Shown piece by piece: positions 62,217 to 64,000 of a DNA stretch of 64,000 nucleotides. The translations under genes were made by a program, and so were the position numbers. The notes beneath the pieces are model-generated. The model was not told the origin of the DNA, made no database searches, and saw nothing but the letters and a program-made list of their open reading frames with translations. Origin of the DNA: Corallococcus soli (GTDB lineage Bacteria > Myxococcota > Myxococcia > Myxococcales > Myxococcaceae); the NCBI RefSeq assembly GCF_014930455.1, contig NZ_JAAIYO010000002.1:868001-932000 (forward strand), written 5' to 3'. Numbering within the stretch: position 1 is the stretch's first letter; each line of letters opens with the position of its first letter.

Positions 62217-62477
62217 ATGAACGTCAAGGCTCTGGCAGCGGTTGTCGGCACCCTCTCCCTCGGCGCGCTGGCCACCGGCTGTGCCTCCACGAAGGGCGCG
62301 GAAGGCACCCAGGCCGCTTCGTCGGAGAAGGCCGCCGAGGCCAACTGCAGCGCGACGCCGGCCGAGGCGAAGGGCGCCGAGGGCAGCTGCAGCGGCACGG
62401 CGGCCCCCGCCGCCACCACGCCGGAGAAGGGCGCCGAGCACAGCTGCGGCGCGGGTTCCTGCGGCGGCAAGAAGTAG
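62217..62477 (+). CDS. Cys-containing small lipoprotein, candidate RiPP precursor
   Basis: 86 aa from ATG 62217 (GAAAGGAAG upstream). A signal peptide ends in the likely lipobox LATGC at Cys22. The mature part is low-complexity Ala/Glu/Gly with Cys44, Cys58 (AEGSCSG), Cys77 and Cys82 in AEHSCGAGSCGGKK at the end. Cys preceded by acidic/Gly residues resembles the EGxCG-type motifs of bufferin/HvfA precursors, which MNIO enzymes convert to metal-binding heterocycles. The following MNIO and DUF2063 genes make this assignment likely; the lipoprotein form is unusual. Confidence 0.75.
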   Translation: MNVKALAAVVGTLSLGALATGCASTKGAEGTQAASSEKAAEANCSATPAEAKGAEGSCSGTAAPAATTPEKGAEHSCGAGSCGGKK

Positions 62478-62488
62478 GCATCCCCGAC

Positions 62489-62562
62489 GGAGGGCCCGGC
62501 AGCCGGGTCCCTCCTTCGCTCGCGGGCGGTGGGAAGACTCCTTCCTGCCGCCCGTGTTGTTT
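62489..62562 (+). terminator. Two hairpins between precursor and MNIO gene
   Basis: Hairpin one (62489-62514) is a 12-bp stem with one bulged T. Hairpin two pairs 62523-62529 with 62548-62554 and inside it GGAAG with CTTCC (62532-62545), then TGTTGTTT at 62555-62562. They probably attenuate read-through so precursor is made in excess over the enzyme. Confidence 0.55.
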
Positions 62563-62601
62563 CCACCCCATCCGAAGGCTTGTGTCCAGGAGGCCGCGCG
62601 C

Positions 62602-63447
62602 ATGTCCCCCCGCTACTCACACCGCCATGGATTGAAGCCGCTGGGGGCGGGCATCGGGCTGCGCCGCGACTTCTATGAAGCGCTGCCGCGCACGTCCCGG
62701 CGGTTGGACTGGGTGGAGATCATCCCGGAGAACTTCCTGTCGCTGGGCGGCCGTTCCCAGCGCGCCCTGGATGCGTGCCGCGAGCGCTGGACGCTGCTGC
62801 CGCACGGCGTGGGGCTGAACATCGGCGGGCCGGATGCGCTGGATGACGACTACGTCACCCGCCTGGCCGCGCTGGTGAAGCGCCTGGACGCGCCGTTCTT
62901 CTCCGACCACCTGTGCTACTCGCGCCTGGGCGGGGTGCACCTGCACGACCTCCTGCCGCTGCCCTTCACGGAGGAGGCGGTGGAGCACGTGGTGCCGCGC
63001 GTGCGGGAGGTGATGGCGCGCGTGGAGCGCCCCTTCCTGCTGGAGAACCCCAGCTACTACGCGGCCATGCCGGGCGGCACGCTCCAGGAGGCGGACTTCC
63101 TGCGCCAGGTGCTGGAGGCCGCGGACTGCGGGCTGCTCCTGGACGTGAACAACGTCTGGGTCAACGCGAAGAACCACGGCTACGACCCGCGCGCCTTCGT
63201 GGACGCGCTGCCCCTGGAGCGCGTGGTGCAGGTGCACCTGGCCGGCCATGACGTGGGGGAGAAGGTCCTCATCGACACGCACGGCGACCGCGTCTGCGAC
63301 GACGTGTGGGCGCTGTACCGCTACACGCTGGAGCGCACCGGCCCGGTGTCCACGCTCATCGAATGGGACCAGGCCATCCCGTCGCTGGACGCCGTCCTGG
63401 ACGAAGCGGACCTGGCGCGGAGCGCGCTGGCGGAGGCGCCGCGATGA
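62602..63447 (+). CDS. MNIO-family (DUF692) multinuclear iron oxidative enzyme
   Basis: 281 aa, the usual length, from ATG 62602 (AGGAGG about 8 nt upstream). The TIM-barrel iron-ligand motifs are in place: PENF near 45, SDHLCYSR near 100, LENPSYY near 150, DVNNVWVNAKNHGYD near 185, HLAGH near 215, DTHGD near 225 and EWDQ near 255. Such enzymes oxidise Cys in a peptide to oxazolone/thioamide- or thiooxazole-type groups. The substrate should be the preceding small lipoprotein. Its stop overlaps the next gene by 4 nt (ATGA). Confidence 0.93.
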   Translation: MSPRYSHRHGLKPLGAGIGLRRDFYEALPRTSRRLDWVEIIPENFLSLGGRSQRALDACRERWTLLPHGVGLNIGGPDALDDDYVTRLAALVKRLDAPFFSDHLCYSRLGGVHLHDLLPLPFTEEAVEHVVPRVREVMARVERPFLLENPSYYAAMPGGTLQEADFLRQVLEAADCGLLLDVNNVWVNAKNHGYDPRAFVDALPLERVVQVHLAGHDVGEKVLIDTHGDRVCDDVWALYRYTLERTGPVSTLIEWDQAIPSLDAVLDEADLARSALAEAPR

Positions 63448-64000
63448 AGCCGGGGTTGAAGCACTTCTTCGACAGCATGGACGCGTACCTCGCGGGGCCA
63501 CCCGGCGCGGAGGGCCTGTCGAAGCTGTCCGCGTCGCACCCGGGCTGGGACGTCGCGCCGGAGCGGATGGCGCTCTATGGCCAGTTCGTGCGCGGCCACG
63601 TGCGCTCCACGCTGGAGAAGCTCTTCCCGTTCACGCGCAGGGCGGTGACGGGGGAGGCGTGGGACGCGCTGGTGGAGGGCTACACGCGCACGCGGCCCGG
63701 CAGGCACTACGAGCTCAACCGGCTGGGTGAAGGCTTCGCGCCCTTCGTCGCGGACGCCACCGAGGCGCGGGGGCTGCCCCCGTTCCTGCCCGCGCTCGCG
63801 CGCTTCGAGTGGACGGACTTCGCGGTGTTCGCCTCCGAGGAGATCATCCCCGAGCGCGTGGAGCACCTGACGCCCAACCCCACGCTCGCGGTGCTGGAGC
63901 AGCCCTTCCAGCTCTGCGCGTTCATGCGCTCACAGGACCGGGGGGCGGCGCCCGCGGCCGGTGACGAGCTGGCGCTCCTGTGGCGCCACCCGGAGCAGTT
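63444..64000 (+). CDS. DUF2063 (HvfC/BufC-like) protein, 3' end outside window
   Basis: At least 185 codons, cut by the right edge. It begins inside the MNIO gene stop (ATGA). The N-terminal helical DUF2063 domain is recognised by ERMALYGQFVRGHVRSTLEKLFPFTRRAV and ALARFEWTDFAVF. These proteins pair with MNIO enzymes and bind the precursor to present it. The three-gene order precursor-MNIO-DUF2063 matches known bufferin and HvfABC operons. Confidence 0.9.
   Translation, partial: MKPGLKHFFDSMDAYLAGPPGAEGLSKLSASHPGWDVAPERMALYGQFVRGHVRSTLEKLFPFTRRAVTGEAWDALVEGYTRTRPGRHYELNRLGEGFAPFVADATEARGLPPFLPALARFEWTDFAVFASEEIIPERVEHLTPNPTLAVLEQPFQLCAFMRSQDRGAAPAAGDELALLWRHPEQ

Overview
The window is high-GC DNA from a myxobacterium, most likely Corallococcus or a close relative. 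This is inferred from very GC-rich codon use, many lipoproteins, two DUF4388 (PATAN-type) proteins, an RtcR-type sigma-54 activator, an ELWxxDGT-repeat lipoprotein, zf-HC2 anti-sigma proteins and a large hybrid PKS/NRPS locus. No tRNA, rRNA, IS element or CRISPR array was seen.

Region 1 (1-21507, minus strand, running off the left edge) is a lipopeptide assembly line of three proteins. The first is a hybrid ACP-KS-AT-ACP-aminotransferase-C-A-PCP. The second is a single module with a TubC-type docking domain followed by C-A-PCP. The third is C-A-PCP, C-A-PCP, C-A-PCP and the start of an epimerisation domain. The PKS part has no reducing domains but carries an integrated aminotransferase, so it should make a beta-amino acyl starter from a fatty acid, as in iturin- and microcystin-type systems. 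A-domain pocket residues read by eye suggest X, then Gly, Thr, Asn and an aromatic residue that is epimerised. An arginine-deiminase/amidinotransferase-family gene diverges from the cluster (21618-22628).

Region 2 (22629-31000) holds a tRNA DTW-domain gene with an unknown partner, an ECF sigma factor with an overlapping anti-sigma gene and a second membrane zf-HC2/TPR protein, a small acidic ORF, an M24 peptidase lipoprotein, a metzincin protease and two secreted proteins of unknown function.

Region 3 (30929-35148) is an RNA-repair locus: rtcR divergent from rtcB-rtcA. A sigma-54 promoter and a candidate RtcR operator lie in the divergent gap, and a large hairpin followed by a T-run lies between rtcB and rtcA.

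Region 4 (35271-50603) is mostly housekeeping: an Fpg-like DNA glycosylase lacking the catalytic N-terminal proline, yebC-ruvC-ruvA, ruvB and lpxC (preceded by a sigma-54-like promoter). Between them lie a DsbA-type lipoprotein, DUF4388 proteins, an MBL-fold protein and several secreted proteins of unknown function.

Region 5 (50727-61994) has pepA, a zinc-dependent phospholipase C-like gene, a TauE/SafE plus DUF1634 pair, an ScfR-like XRE regulator with a perfect 24-bp palindrome upstream and a TPR partner, a second fabF divergent from a thioesterase plus TetR pair, and a gluzincin lipoprotein.

Region 6 (61995-64000, cut by the right edge) is a small operon of the MNIO RiPP type: a Cys-containing lipoprotein precursor, a DUF692/MNIO enzyme and a DUF2063 partner. 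It is preceded by an ECF-type promoter (GTAACC-N16-CGTA). This resembles bufferin/HvfABC metal-stress systems, but the precursor appears to be a lipoprotein. It and the beta-amino lipopeptide cluster are the most interesting content.
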